A stretch of DNA of 64,000 nucleotides from Biscogniauxia marginata (lineage: Eukaryota; Ascomycota; Sordariomycetes; Xylariales; Xylariaceae): NCBI GenBank assembly GCA_022695795.1, contig MU404161.1, positions 81,569-145,568 of the forward strand, given 5' to 3'. How positions within the stretch are numbered: position 1 is the stretch's first letter; every line of letters starts with the position of its first letter. The translations under genes and the position numbers were made by a program. Shown one piece after another: positions 46,089 to 58,700 of the stretch. Under the pieces are notes generated by a model, which searched no databases, was not told the origin of the DNA, and saw nothing but the letters and a program-made list of their open reading frames with translations.

Positions 46089-49000
46089 ATGGCGGCGACC
46101 CAGGCCCGCGACGAGGGTGACTACCTCCCACCTACTCCCGAGTCGTTACAGAGCATGTCCGGGCGTCAGACTACATCGTCAAAGTCTGCTGCAAGCCTCA
46201 CCCCACGTGGACGTGCTGTGCGGTTCACCAACTTTAACGAGGCGCACCAGAACATCACCTCGGGCCGGCTGGCATCCAACAATCCCTTCCGCAAGGCATC
46301 CGATCCAACCCATTCCAGCCCGGGCCTTTCGAACAGAGATTTTAGTACCTCGACATTCGGCAATCCTATCACTGGCCCGAAAACCAGTCCATCTCAAGAT
46401 GCTGCATCGGCTCACCCCTCTACCCCGGCTGCCGGAACTCCTCAATTCAAGCGTCGCCGCCGTTCCATTGATTCCCTCATTTCATTGATTGACTTCTTGC
46501 CTGAGGTTAAGACTCCTGAAATGGATGCACCAGAGCTTAACAATGTCCCCAAACGTAAAGCTGCCAACACTAATCTCCAGCCCCCTGATACTTCGGCTAG
46601 TACTGTGGAGAGAATCTACGATCAGTATGTGACAACAGGTCGTGTTCCTCTCTCATCGAGCATCCATAGCTCCAGTCATGGACACACTTTTCCAGTTGCT
46701 TCTCGCCCACTAGATCTTGAAGCTCTAGACCTTGATGCTCTTCGCCGCGAGGGTGGCGCTATGCGCTGCGGCTTTCAAGGCAAAGACTCACGCGGACCAC
46801 AGCGAAAGCTTGGCGAAAACGCAACTCGGGAGGTACGTCTCTCTGATCAATCGATTTATTCTGAGAATGAGGCTGACAATGCTCAGAATCGGTTCCAGAC
46901 CGACTCCTCTGCCTTGCAGCCACCGCAAACCTCCCTGCCCCAGGCCCCACCCATCCAGATGAGATCTATCTCTACCTTGACACGCAATGAAGATAGCTCT
47001 CCCCCTCCCACTTCGAGCGTATCCGACTCACAACATCTGTTGGATGCCGATGCGCAAATCGACGAACTTCGACAATTCCGACAAGAACTTATCCCAAAGC
47101 CCCTTCGAATTCCTTCTAATCGAGGACTCATCAACCCTGGCCAGGATAAATACGGCAAACCTATTAGCGATGCTGCATCTAGTGTCGATAACACTGGAGA
47201 GTCAAATGAAGATCCTTTCAAGTATGATGGCGAAGGATACAAGGCATTCCTGCATCCTTCCATGGAGCGAGACATCAGCCAGGCACTGAAGAGAATGAAC
47301 AAAGGTGTCGGTGCACCTTCGGAAGGCATCCTGGTCAGCCCTGAGACTAGTCCCGTCCAAGGCGCAGCCACTAAATCATCAGTCTCTGACCCTGATATCT
47401 CGCCTGTGAGAAATGGGCAACTTGCAGAAGACTTCTTTGATCCAGATGCACTCCGTGCCGTCGCCCCAGGTGGTAGACGAGAACGTGATATCAGAGTCGT
47501 CATTGATCGTAAACCTCAGATCGAATCCGACACATATATGACCCCTGGCGGATTCAACAATTCAAATTTGAGAGGGGGTACACACAATAATGTTCATGGG
47601 AGACTACATAAAGGCTCAACGAGCGAAGGAGATTGGGTGACCGAGGCAACTAGCGAGACCGACTTTGGTAGCAATTCTGGCCCCATTACTAAACTCTTCG
47701 GGGGTGGTATCAAGGCAACAGGTAGCAGCATCGCAGACTACTCGGATGACAATAATGGCCATTTGCAAGGTCCATTTGGATCACGGGACCCAATCCTTCA
47801 GCACCCAACTGGAGAAGGCCAGCTTAGTCGTTACGGGATACGCAGACTGAAGGACACAGAGCAGCCTATCATTGTCCCCAGACGAACAAATGGATTCCCA
47901 GAGAATTCAATCCGATTATACTCATCGAACAATAAAGATGAGTCTGGCTTCTCACGGCCTCCCTCCACCAGAAAACGGTCAAACCCTTTTATACAGGAAG
48001 GCTACAGACGTGGAGTTTCAAGCAATCGACTGTCATTCAAGTTTGATCGAAAGGGCCCGTCAAAATATGACTTTCGTGATTCAACCTCAGAGTATGGACT
48101 CGCAGGTGTTAGCAACCATGCTACTTGTGGTACCTACGAAACTCTGGCCTCACATTCACCCGACAACTACCCGTCAACTACAGATGCACGATTTGACCGA
48201 TCTGCTGACTACAATGCCGACAGAAATCCATCTGCAAAGATCTCTGCATCAAGGTTCCGAGATATCCACACAACCCCGCAGCGTAACTATAGCAGCCAAA
48301 GATCAGATGAGGCATTCTCAGGATCTTACCGCTACGGACAATCAAAGGACCTATGTCGGCGACAGTTCGCCGCTGCTACCACAAGCTCGTGGGAGGATGA
48401 ACCTAGCTCTGAATCAAAGTTCGAGTTTGAGCTTATACCTCTTGACCAAGCACGAGAGAAGTACAAGAGAGAAAGAGATAGTGGGGAGACGGACGAGACC
48501 GAGCCTGCTCATGACAGAATTCTACGAAAGAAGAGCACCAAATCAGGACAAAACGCCCAAGAGTCAAGTCCTATAGAGCCCCCGTTGCCTGCTCATGTAC
48601 GACAAGCTCGCCTGGCCCGCAATTTGTCTTCTGACTTCACCCCTCCAAGTATTCAATCTTTCCAGGATGACGTGCAAAGTAAGTTTTATTTTAAGCATAC
48701 TTATATGTTATGATCTTTGCTAACTAGTCAAGATATGCCTACACCACTATCGGCTAATGTGAGAGGCCAATTCTCTCCAACCCCTGGTAGTGGCAGATCC
48801 TTTTTGCGAATGAAGAGTGCCCTCGGATCGCCGGTCACACCCACGACTACGAAGAAGGGATGGTTCAGGCGAGACAAGTCTGGCACTCTTCCGGTAACGA
48901 GAGACCACCGTATGAATGTTGCACCCCAAACTCATCACAGCCCCGGAGACCAAAATCCTTTCATAGCACCACAAGATCTTGATCCATCTATGGCTCAGTC

Positions 49001-49244
49001 TAGGCAGAAATACTGGTTCTACATGATGGCTACCTTGTCTATCCTCCCATTCTTTGCGGTGCTGGTACTGACAGGAGTTTTTGACGACTCACTCTCCTGG
49101 TTCACTCGAGGTGAATATAACCGACTATCAAAAAAGCAGAGGAGCTTTATCAAGTGGATGCTTCTTGTCGAATGTGTCATATACACCGCTTGTCTCGTGG
49201 CCATTGTCGTATACTACGTCACAAAGAGCAAGACCTCGTCTTAG
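46089..49244 (+). CDS. Large disordered protein with two C-terminal membrane helices, unknown function
   Basis: I do not recognise a named family. Two exons, 46089-48678 and 48733-49244, give 1033 residues; the 54-bp intron has GTAAGT and a TGCTAAC branch point. The first ~930 residues are low in hydrophobic content, rich in Ser, Asn, Asp and Pro, with SP/TP phosphorylation-type sites (LPPTPESL, SPETSPVQ) near the N-terminus. Two hydrophobic helices close the protein (MMATLSILPFFAVLVL and WMLLVECVIYTACLVAIVV), separated by a short loop containing FTRGEYNRLSKKQRS, so both ends may face the cytosol. This suggests a tail-anchored scaffold at the endoplasmic reticulum, nuclear envelope or plasma membrane. 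The ATG has a good context (CACCATGG). The acceptor could shift a few bases, but phase favours the one given. Confidence 0.8.
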
Positions 49245-50849
49245 CTCTACCAAGACACCAATTTCGTGTCTTAAACGATTGTTGAAGCCTACATCTGGAA
49301 GGCATCACCCCTCTTATTGTTCACAAGTACTGGCGGTTTCTCGCTATGTCTCGAGCCTTGTCTACGCTAAGTATCTCACAAGGCTTGTACCTATCTGAGC
49401 CTATGTATAGGCAGCAGTTCCATTTCTCCTCTTATTGTCACCTTGCCCGGCAACAGACATGGTCACAACATTTCGGTTCTGCAGCAATCCTTTCCTCACT
49501 CATTGTTTGACTACATGGCTATGACTGTCAGAGTTGGCAGCTCATAGTGTCGTGATAATCGCTCTCTGTCCTTCCAAATTTTCCACGATGCACCATAGTG
49601 TGTCACCTGAGAACAAGTGGGTGGAAGAAATCTACGCGATTCTATCCTTTGCACACAAGTCAACATCATGGTAAGGGCCTGTCAGGAAAGGTGAAGTTCA
49701 CCTTGATGATGATCAACCAAACCTTGTACATCTGCAAAGGATTAAAAGGCAAGTATGCAACGCTCATACTCATGGCAGGTTCTCTTTTCCACTGCCACAC
49801 CGGGTATATCTCGATGGAGGAAACATCAGCAAGTGCTCTATCGGACGTGTGTTCGGCACTGGAAAGAAGAACAAAGAACGAAAAAAAACCAAAAAAAAAC
49901 CCCCCCAAAAAAAAACATGGAAGAACAAGACGATTGATTGATTGATTGGTCTCGTGATCTATTTCAGCAAATCTGGTTTTTGCACCAGCTGGATGGTGTG
50001 TGGATGGATGGATATAGGTGGTTGGATTGACAGCTCTCTCCCTCTATCTCTATACCCTCCCTCTCCCACGTTAGACGACACAGACCAGAGACGGTAGGAA
50101 GAAGGGCTTTATAGCCACCTTGATTTTGTTCTTGTTTTTTCTCTCTCTCCTTCTCTCTCTACCCTTCTCTTTTTGTTCTGTTCTCGAGAGACGCTTGCGG
50201 TTTGTAGATAGTGGACACAAGCCCTAGATGCACAAACAATGATGATTACATATGAAGAAGAGTCGGCGTGTGCATGTATAAACTTTTTTGTTATAATGTG
50301 TTGCGGTGAAATAGATCGGTAAGTAAAAGAATATTGGGGTTTAATTAAGAAGATAAATACCTAAGTAGGTGGATAGTTAACTTGCCTCTTATGTGAAACT
50401 AGGTGTCGTGATGTAGGCCTCGGTGACTTTCTAGCTCCTTTATTAATTTGTTATCTCCAGTTCACTTAAAAAGCATTAATCAGTATTAAGATATGTACCT
50501 ACACCCTTATTTATTCTTATAAGTTTAATAAACTTTTACTCCTAAGGTTGTATTATTAAATAAATAAAAACCTCAGAGGGACAATATTTCACAAAGAAAA
50601 GGTAATAGGAGCAGGAACAGAAACAGGAACAAGGGCATAACTATCATCCCCTTTTTTTTTTTTTGCCAAGCCATTAATTATTCTATAAATGTCCCCCCCT
50701 TCCCATTTACCCACCCCATTTTCCATCTTTTCTAAAACCAAATGCTTGTTTTCTTTTTTCCCCGCGTATCCATTCATAACGTCTTTACTTCATATTCATA
50801 TTCACCTTACCCCTCCCCCCCCCCCCTTATCAATCCTATGCTCTTCCCT
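49245..50849. other. Intergenic between convergent genes
   Basis: Shared 3' region of the disordered membrane protein and the ABC transporter. It has A/C homopolymer runs (49881-49916), GATT units (49932-49949), a T run (50652-50664) and a C run (50815-50826). An AT-rich centre lies at ~50.27-50.58 kb. No gene was seen. Confidence 0.6.
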
Positions 50850-53800
50850 TCACTCCTCCTCCCCGAAAACGACCCGTCTCAGGACCTCCCTCTCCCCGCT
50901 GTTCTCGCACATGCTCCTGAACAAGCCCCCTCCTTCTCCTTCTCCGAGCTCCCACAGCTCCCTCGGCGTTCCGTACTCGGCGGCCCTGCCCTCGCTGAGC
51001 ACGAGGATGCGGTCAAAGTCGGCGATGGTGCTGAGGCGGTGCGCGATGACGATCAGCGTCGTCCCCGTACCCGTCCCCCTCGCCCCGCCGAACTCCTCTC
51101 TTATGCTGCGCTGGATCAGCGCGTCCGTCGCCATGTCGACCGCCGACGTCGCCTCGTCGAGCACCATGACCTTCGGGCGCGAGACGATGGCGCGCGCGAG
51201 GCAGAGCAGCTGCCGCTGCCCCTGGGACAGGTTGAGCCCGCCTTCCGAGATGGCCGAGGACAGGCTACGGAAGATGTTTGTGTTTTTCTTTTTCACGGGA
51301 TCCGGAGTCGAAGGGGTGGAGTCTTCGGCGTCGTCGTAGTTGTTATCGTCGTCATCGGAAGGGATCAAGTGGACGCGCCTTAGGGAGTCGAAGAGCTCGT
51401 CATCCGAGTGGTCGTCGAAGGGGTCTAAGTTGGAGCGCACGGTGCCGCTGAAGAGAACGGGATCCTGCGGGATAATCGCGAGGCGACTGCGCAGGTCAAG
51501 CAGCCGCAGCTTCGCGATGTCGAGCCCGTCGATGCGGATTGAGCCCGAGCGCGCCTCAAGGAAGCGGAACAATGCAAGTGTCAGCGATGACTTGCCGGCG
51601 CCCGTGCGGCCCACGACCCCGACGCGCTCGCCAGGGCCGATGGCAAAGTTGAGCCCCTTCAGCACGGGTGGTAGGTCCTCGGCGTAGCCTACGACGAGGT
51701 CGTCCACCTCGACGCGGCCCTCGGTCGGCCAAGCCGCAGGTGGGCGCAGCCCGCCGAGGTTCTCCGTCGGTAGCTCCGTATACTCTACGATACGCTCGGC
51801 GGCGTTCATCTCGAGCTCGACGTTGGCGTAGTGCCGGATCGTCCACATGACGTAGCCCGAGAACTCGAGCGCGAAGGCGAGTGCGAAGCCCGCCAGCGAT
51901 GAGTCCATGTCGGGCGTGAGCAGGATGAGGGCGGCGACGAAGGCGGCGAAGAAGGAGCCCACGACGGCCATGCGCCACCCCATCCATCGGTTGAACAGCC
52001 AGAGGTGCCACGTCGCCGCCGTCCAATCGTCGAGCTTCTTGTACATCCGCTCGATGTAAACCGGGCTCTTGTCGAAGGAGCGGATCGTCAGGACGCCGGT
52101 GAGGGAAGAGCCGAACTGCTCAAACACGGGAGACTTGGTCGTAGATTCTAGCCGCTTCACCGGCCTGGCGCCGTGGAGGTAGCGGAGCGCGTAGAATACG
52201 CAGATTGCCAACAGGACGGTCGCGAGGACGATGATGATCGGGGAGACAAACAAGCCGGCGACGATGACGCCGATGAGGTTGAGGAACGCGCTCGCCGCAA
52301 AGGCTAGGGAGTAAGCCATATGCGTGTCCACCGAATGGAAGTCGGCGGTGAAGCGGTTCAGGATGCGGCCTACCGGGACCGTGTCCAACCACCTCAGCGG
52401 CGCCCTGAGCAAGACAAAGTTGAGCTTGGCGAAGAGCTGTCTTGAAGCACGGATGGAGCCATGGAAAATGTAGTACCAGCGCAGCGTGGAGAGAATCGAA
52501 GCGAAGATTGCGAGGAAAATGTAGATACCCAGGTAGAACGAGAGGCTGAACTGTGGCTCGACCATGGGACGCATCATGGTATGCATTGTTGATTGCTGGA
52601 GCGTGAGCTGATACTTATAGGCCTGTGACTCTGCCTGTACCTTGATGTCGATGCCTTCTTGCTCGTACGAGCCCGTCCATATCTTCAGCCACCAAGAACG
52701 ACCGACGGTGAGGGCTTGCACGAGCAAAAATAGGAACACGGTACCAAGCCAAAATAGCCACGAGCCACTATACCTGAGGTAAGCTGCGTATACCTTTTTC
52801 TTAATGGCCCCCTCTTCTCTTGCTTCGTCTTCTACGAATTTGCGTGCTTGGTGTGTCTTTGACGGGGCCCTAGCGAGGGGCTCTCCGTTCGCCTCGCCAT
52901 CTATCTGTGACGTCTCTTCCGAGTTCACGGCCGTAGAATCTTCATCTTCTCTGAATTCCTGGTCCTGCTCCCTCTGCTCGTGGCTCTTAATCTGGGCAAG
53001 GGTACCCGCTTCTTCCAGCTCCGAAAGCAAGCCGGCGTTGAGAACGCGGCCATCGCCTAGCTCTACGAGGTACTTCGTCTTTGGCTCACAGAGCGCGACG
53101 TGGTGGGTGACTAGGATCCGTGTTCGCCCGACACCAAGCTCGCCGTTCAGACAGTTTTCGAAGATATGCCTGCCGACGTGGGCATCAACGGCGCTGAAGA
53201 TATCGTCGAGCACGAGAACCCCGGCACGGGAGTATACGGCTCGCGCAAGGCTGCGAATGGTAGGTCAGCAATCAATCACAAGGGTTGTTGTTCGAGGTTA
53301 AACGTTGAGCAAAAGAGGATCCCCAACAATGTATCTACTAGAGGCAAGGGATCTCAGAAGGCAACATGCCTTAATAGGGGTACGGGACTTACGTTATTCT
53401 CCATTTCTGCCCTCCACTAAGGTTGATGCCGTTAGCTCCAATCTCCGTCTCCTCACCATCAGAGAACATCTCAATATCTTTTGCTAACGCGCAAACCTCG
53501 ACGGTTTTCCTGTACCGGTAGTCGTCATACGGTAGTCCAAACAGTATGTTCTCCTTCACGGTCGCATTTTCGATCCATGGTATCTGGGCGACGAAGGCAA
53601 CGGCGCCCGGGATGATCCAGTTACTCCTGTTCGCCTTGTTGTCATGTCGTTCCTGAAGCGGAGGGGCGCGAGGCACCGAGATAGAACCCGAGAGGATGTC
53701 GACTTCACCTAGGATGGCAGCGAGGATCAGGCTCTTGCCACTTCCGGTTTTGCCGGATATGACCGACAATTCGCCCTTAGGAAAAGTGAGGTTAATGTCG

Positions 53801-55787
53801 CGTAAAACGAAACGATCCGGATCTTCCGTGGCCTTCCCAGGCTCGGCGTCCGAGGGCCAGGCGATCGATGCATTGTCGAACGAAACCTCGTCTGCTTCCT
53901 TAGTGATTCTTGTGATCTCCGGTCCCCGCAGGTAGGCATCGATTCGCTTCACGGAAACCCACGCATCGAGAAGATCGGTAGTTAACTCGGGAACCACCGA
54001 CAAGGTGACTTCGAGCGACTTGAATACACCAAGGCTCACAAAAGCGACAGAAGGAGCCAGCGTTCCGTTTAGCGCCGCATAGACAGCCAACGAGACGGCA
54101 GCGAGCATGACTGGGCTCGTGATCCAGCATCCAATGAGTATGATGTCGTTGATGAAGACGCTCCAGACACACTCCAGCTCCCTTTCGCGGACCTCGGTAA
54201 TCTTTCCCTCCCACTGCGGCTCGAGGGCAGAGAACTTGATCTGTCGGATGCCCTGAAGTGCTTCTGAGACAACCTCCATCTTCTCGTCACGGACCTTCAT
54301 CAATCGGTCTTGTGCATCGGAATATCGCTTGTTGAAGAAGATATTCACCGGCATGACCAACACCATGGTGGAGAAACCAGCGAGCAGTGCCCTCCATCCT
54401 AAAAGGTCTACCAGGAAAACTAGGGACACGAGAAACTTGAAGAGACTAGCCGGGAAATAGTTATTGAACGCAGCAAAGTCTGATACACGCTTAGCATCAA
54501 CACCGATCAAATTAACAGTGCTCTGTTTGCTCTTCTTGATCTGCTCAGCCTCGTCTCCCTCCGCCTCCGCGAGTTCGGGCCTATCGATGTTGAAGGGTTC
54601 TCCCACGCCCGTCTCGGCACCTGCAGGCTTCTTGCTTGCCTCCTTGACATCTTTACGTCTCATCGATTTCTGGAAGATCAGCGCCGACATTTGTGCACGG
54701 ACTGGTATACAAAGCTCGGCCCAGGACATCCAAAATACTTGCGACTCGACCCAAGATTGAGCAATGACAGATACGGCGATCCAGATGACCCAGACCCATG
54801 CTTGGTAGCCGAGACGCTCGTGGCCTTGGCGTTGTTCGAGGAGCCTGAGTAGCTGCAGCACAACCCACTGGGGTGCGAAATTCAAGAAGGCCGACACCAA
54901 GGTTAGGAACCACTGCATGGCGAAGGACCATTTGTGGGCGGAGATGATAGATCTCCATAGCGGCCCGGTAAACCCCCGGTGCTCCCAATCAGCTGTGACC
55001 TCTTTCGATCTCGTGTAATGGTCAGGCCTCGGCAGGTCGGCCAGGTCGAGGTTATTCTTCTTTGCGGCGATTCCCAGGACATTCGCAGGCCAGCTCCAGT
55101 TAAACCGGCTCCACGCAGATTTGGTGTACATCCGGTCGACCAGCTGGTCATGGTGGAATACGTCCGGCCGTCGGGGAAGCGAGAGGCCGGCAAAGCCAAG
55201 ACAGACAATCGTGACGATCTCTACCGTCCGAATAGCGAAAACGGCAGGGCCATGGTTCAAGAGACGGGTGGCGTTCCGGTTGTCCTGCAGGGCCAGGACG
55301 GCGCCAAGTATGACGCAGGACAGCGTGGAGTAGATTCCCAAGCCGTAAGCGGCGACAGAATCGCGGCTGGCGGCAATGCAGATGGCCTGCAGAGTCAAGA
55401 GTGCCTGTCAAAAAGCATGTAAGCCTATTGGTCATGAAGTTCATGGCGGTGTAACAGTGTCTTTACCCAGGCTGGAACAGCCAACCAGTTCTCCAGGAAT
55501 AGTCCGTCTCCTTGGCCTCTGGGTCCCAACGTCTCAAGCACGGCGAGTGCGACGGAGGTGCCAAGCCCAATCACGGAACAGGCGATGATGAGGGCCTTGG
55601 GCAGTTTAGTGCTAAAGGCCTTGAGGGCGTCCGGCGTGCTCTTACCGTCCTCGTCCTCGTAGCTCTCGGTCTTGGGGCTCGGGCTCCGCAAGTGACCGAC
55701 GACATGGGCGACAGACGGACTAGACAAGATAGTGATAATCCCCAAGCCAAGGGCGGAAGACGTGAGCATCATCGTATCGTCCGCCAT
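50850..55787 (-). CDS. ABCC-family (MRP-type) full ABC transporter
   Basis: ATP-driven exporter or vacuolar conjugate pump. Minus-strand exons are 55787-55467, 55404-53393 and 53250-50850, giving 1577 residues; introns are 62 and 142 bp. The layout is TMD0-TMD1-NBD1-TMD2-NBD2. NBD1 has Walker A GKTGSGKS at ~658, signature LSGGQ at ~769 and Walker B LVLDD at ~790. NBD1 has D in place of the catalytic glutamate, the usual ABCC asymmetry. NBD2 has Walker A GRTGAGKSS at ~1325, signature LSQGQ at ~1452 and Walker B VMVLDE at ~1473, followed by an AHRLST H-loop. The 142-bp intron splits NBD1 between its signature and Walker B. A stretch rich in Asp (IPSDDDDNNYDDAEDST) inserts into NBD2 before the signature. 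The substrate cannot be told. It stands alone and is not linked to the PKS cluster. Confidence 0.94.
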
Positions 55788-58700
55788 CTTGGGCGATGCT
55801 GTCTTGGAGTGGATAAGCTAGCTCGAAATATTTCGTATTTTCTTTTATGTTGTCTCCGAGTCCTGGTCCCTAGTCCGATAAGTCGGTAGTGGAAAAGACA
55901 GGCGGGAGGACGAACAGTCGAGGTAGGAATTCGCAGTGCTCGAGCCCAGGGATCATGCCATTGGATAAATGTGAAGAAAAAAAAAAGAGAGGCGAAAGAA
56001 TGAATAGCCAGTCACTTTGTAGTACCCTGTGGGCGGGCGGATGAGTCGAGGTGGGAACCGATAAATCGATAGGTGAATCACTTCGCACAGGTGTAGGGTT
56101 GATCACGTCTCTCTGTGCGCATCTCTTCTAACGGTAAGAAGCTTGCCAGCTCGCCGGTTGACTCATGGTGGCTTCCAAGCTGCAACTTTGATTGCTAATG
56201 TAGTAACAGGAGTCACTAGAAGCGACAGATCGGGACTAGTGTTGTGAGGTAGGGATCTCGTACAGCGTCTGCCGCTTTATAGATGTATGTACACGAACGT
56301 CGATGTTGACCACACGCGCAAGGTTCGTCCCAGGGTGACAGACGGGTAGGAACCCGCAAGGGCGGGAGGCCCTAAATACATATACCGGTATGTCTCTACG
56401 TACATGGCCGCAGAGGCGCCTTGGCCAGGAGACAAAAAAGAAAGAAAAAAGAAAAAATCAATAAATGAAATAAAGAGGACGATCGGCTTGTGACAAGGAG
56501 GGAGTAGCCGATGGAATGGTCCCCAGAAAAGCCGTTGGGGGCAAGCCCACAGTTGGTGAAAAAGTCAAATGACGAGGTTGGCTTTTTGGTGGTGGTGGTG
56601 TGGACTAGAGAAGACATTACCTAGCGTAGGTAGTGGTAAAAAGTCGGCGTCCAGGATTAGAAGGTCAACGCTCCTGCCGTAGTGTACGTTACATATGTAT
56701 ATACATAGGTGCCTAGTTATTAGTTATCAGTAACTTTAGCTACCTATTGGCTGCCGCGAAAGGGTGTAACCTGCAGCGGCTACCGTATTTGACGTACTTC
56801 GATAGTGTTGGCTGCATCACTTATCTCTAAATAAATGTATATATGTAGATACTTGCCTACCTAGGTTTGTTTCACAATAGACTCAAGACATCGATTGATG
56901 AGTCGATGCAGGCAGTTTTTGAGTAACCCAACCACTTTTTCACGAGACGTACCATAATCAACTGTCACCTGTTTATGCATCAGTCAGAGAAGAAACTTGA
57001 TTTGTTTTTTTATTACCTTTATTCTCGTCTTCATTCTGGATTTCTTCCACTTACCGACATATAATAATAAGATACCCCGCCGTGGAGCTTTCGGCGGCCA
57101 TCAGCACTACTGCGCTGTATAGCATCAGTTGACAGCTACTTATAGAGTTAGCACGCTGCTGCTGACGAGAGTGAGGAGAGGGGTTGGATAGCTTCGGGGG
57201 CCCTTGTCGGTTGAAATTATTTAATAATGAGTTGCGTAAATAGCAGTTTATTTTCATCAGTTATAACAAATTAATACAGATAAGAACTACATGTGTTGTT
57301 GGGAGATCGATTTGTGTTGTCTCGTGCTCCATGTCGGTTCTCGATGCGGGGTAAGTTAGAAGAACATGAATAGAATGATTACGGCCCAGTCCTGTGTAAG
57401 TAGGATTATAAGCATAAGATACGACATATTGGCCATTATAGGTGCTCTGTTATACCTATACTTTCCCCCGCCTTCCCCTTTCTTTGATATGTTGTCTATC
57501 GGGCCGCGTCGTAGGTATTTCAGCAAGCGATAATTCTCCTTCAAAGTTATATCAGTTGCCAGTTCCTAGTTCCTGGGAGTAAAATGCACTCAACAACCAA
57601 CTCCCGAGCTCAAAGAACTTATTTTCATTGGTGATAACTTGCATTGGTGATGTTTCAAGCGACCAATAACCAACTTGACATGACAAGAATGCGACAACAA
57701 CCTTGCAGCAGCACATGGTACAGTGACATTGATACGGGTAAGTTGGATAAGAGGGTCGGGAAATGGTTGGAACTGGGGAACGGGATTTATCACACCGCTT
57801 TTGCGGTTAGATGGGTAGATTAAGTAATGGGGTTGGGTTGAGTTGAGTTGAGTCGAGTTGAGCTCGATGCTGAGTCTTCTGCATGGATGGACAGGTCGGG
57901 TGGTTGGATCGCGCGTTGCGCCTGTCAGATAATCTTGCAGGCCCTTGTCTTTGTCCCTATGTTTAAAGCCATACATATATGCATAGCATAGGTGCCTGCT
58001 GCAATCTGAATTGGCCTCTTCCCTCCGGGTGTTACCTACATAAGGACGGGCATATGCAATGGTAGGCTAGCTATGATGTGCAGACGGTAGAGCATAAGAT
58101 GCATCCGACCTCTTGTGATACGACGACACCTTACCTTACGTGATTTCATGTAGTTATCTAGTGCTTGCTACTAGTGAAGTGACAGTTAAATATCTGACCT
58201 CCCCTTAGAAGATGTCGAGAGCAAACCCCGAGGATCTTGACCGCGATTTCACTTCCTGGCACCACTTATTTCTATATTACCGTTGGTCTATTTGTCCATC
58301 ACCATCATGCGGATAACATAAATCACGCGAGGCTCGGCTGTTCGTGAGAATTGATGTACGCACTCAAGACGACAGGGTTTTTTCCTTCCTAATAAATCGC
58401 TGATAACATCTCGCCACGACCTGCGAATCCTCAGTAATGACGTTTTGTGACCATAATCCGGGACGCTTTATGAACGAATACGCCGTGTTCTTACAACATC
58501 TGAACAACCTAGCTATATGCTCGGCTTCAGATACGGCTGATCGTTTAACCTAGTTTTCCTAAATGGCATATTGCGCATGTTGAATTGCCGTAACTTGGTC
58601 GAAAGGGCTTTGAGGGAGCCTGCTCCTTCAACAGCTAGTTGCCCACGAAAGACGCCCCAGTATCGATAAGTATCCCTATGTTAATCTGATTCCCTAGTGG

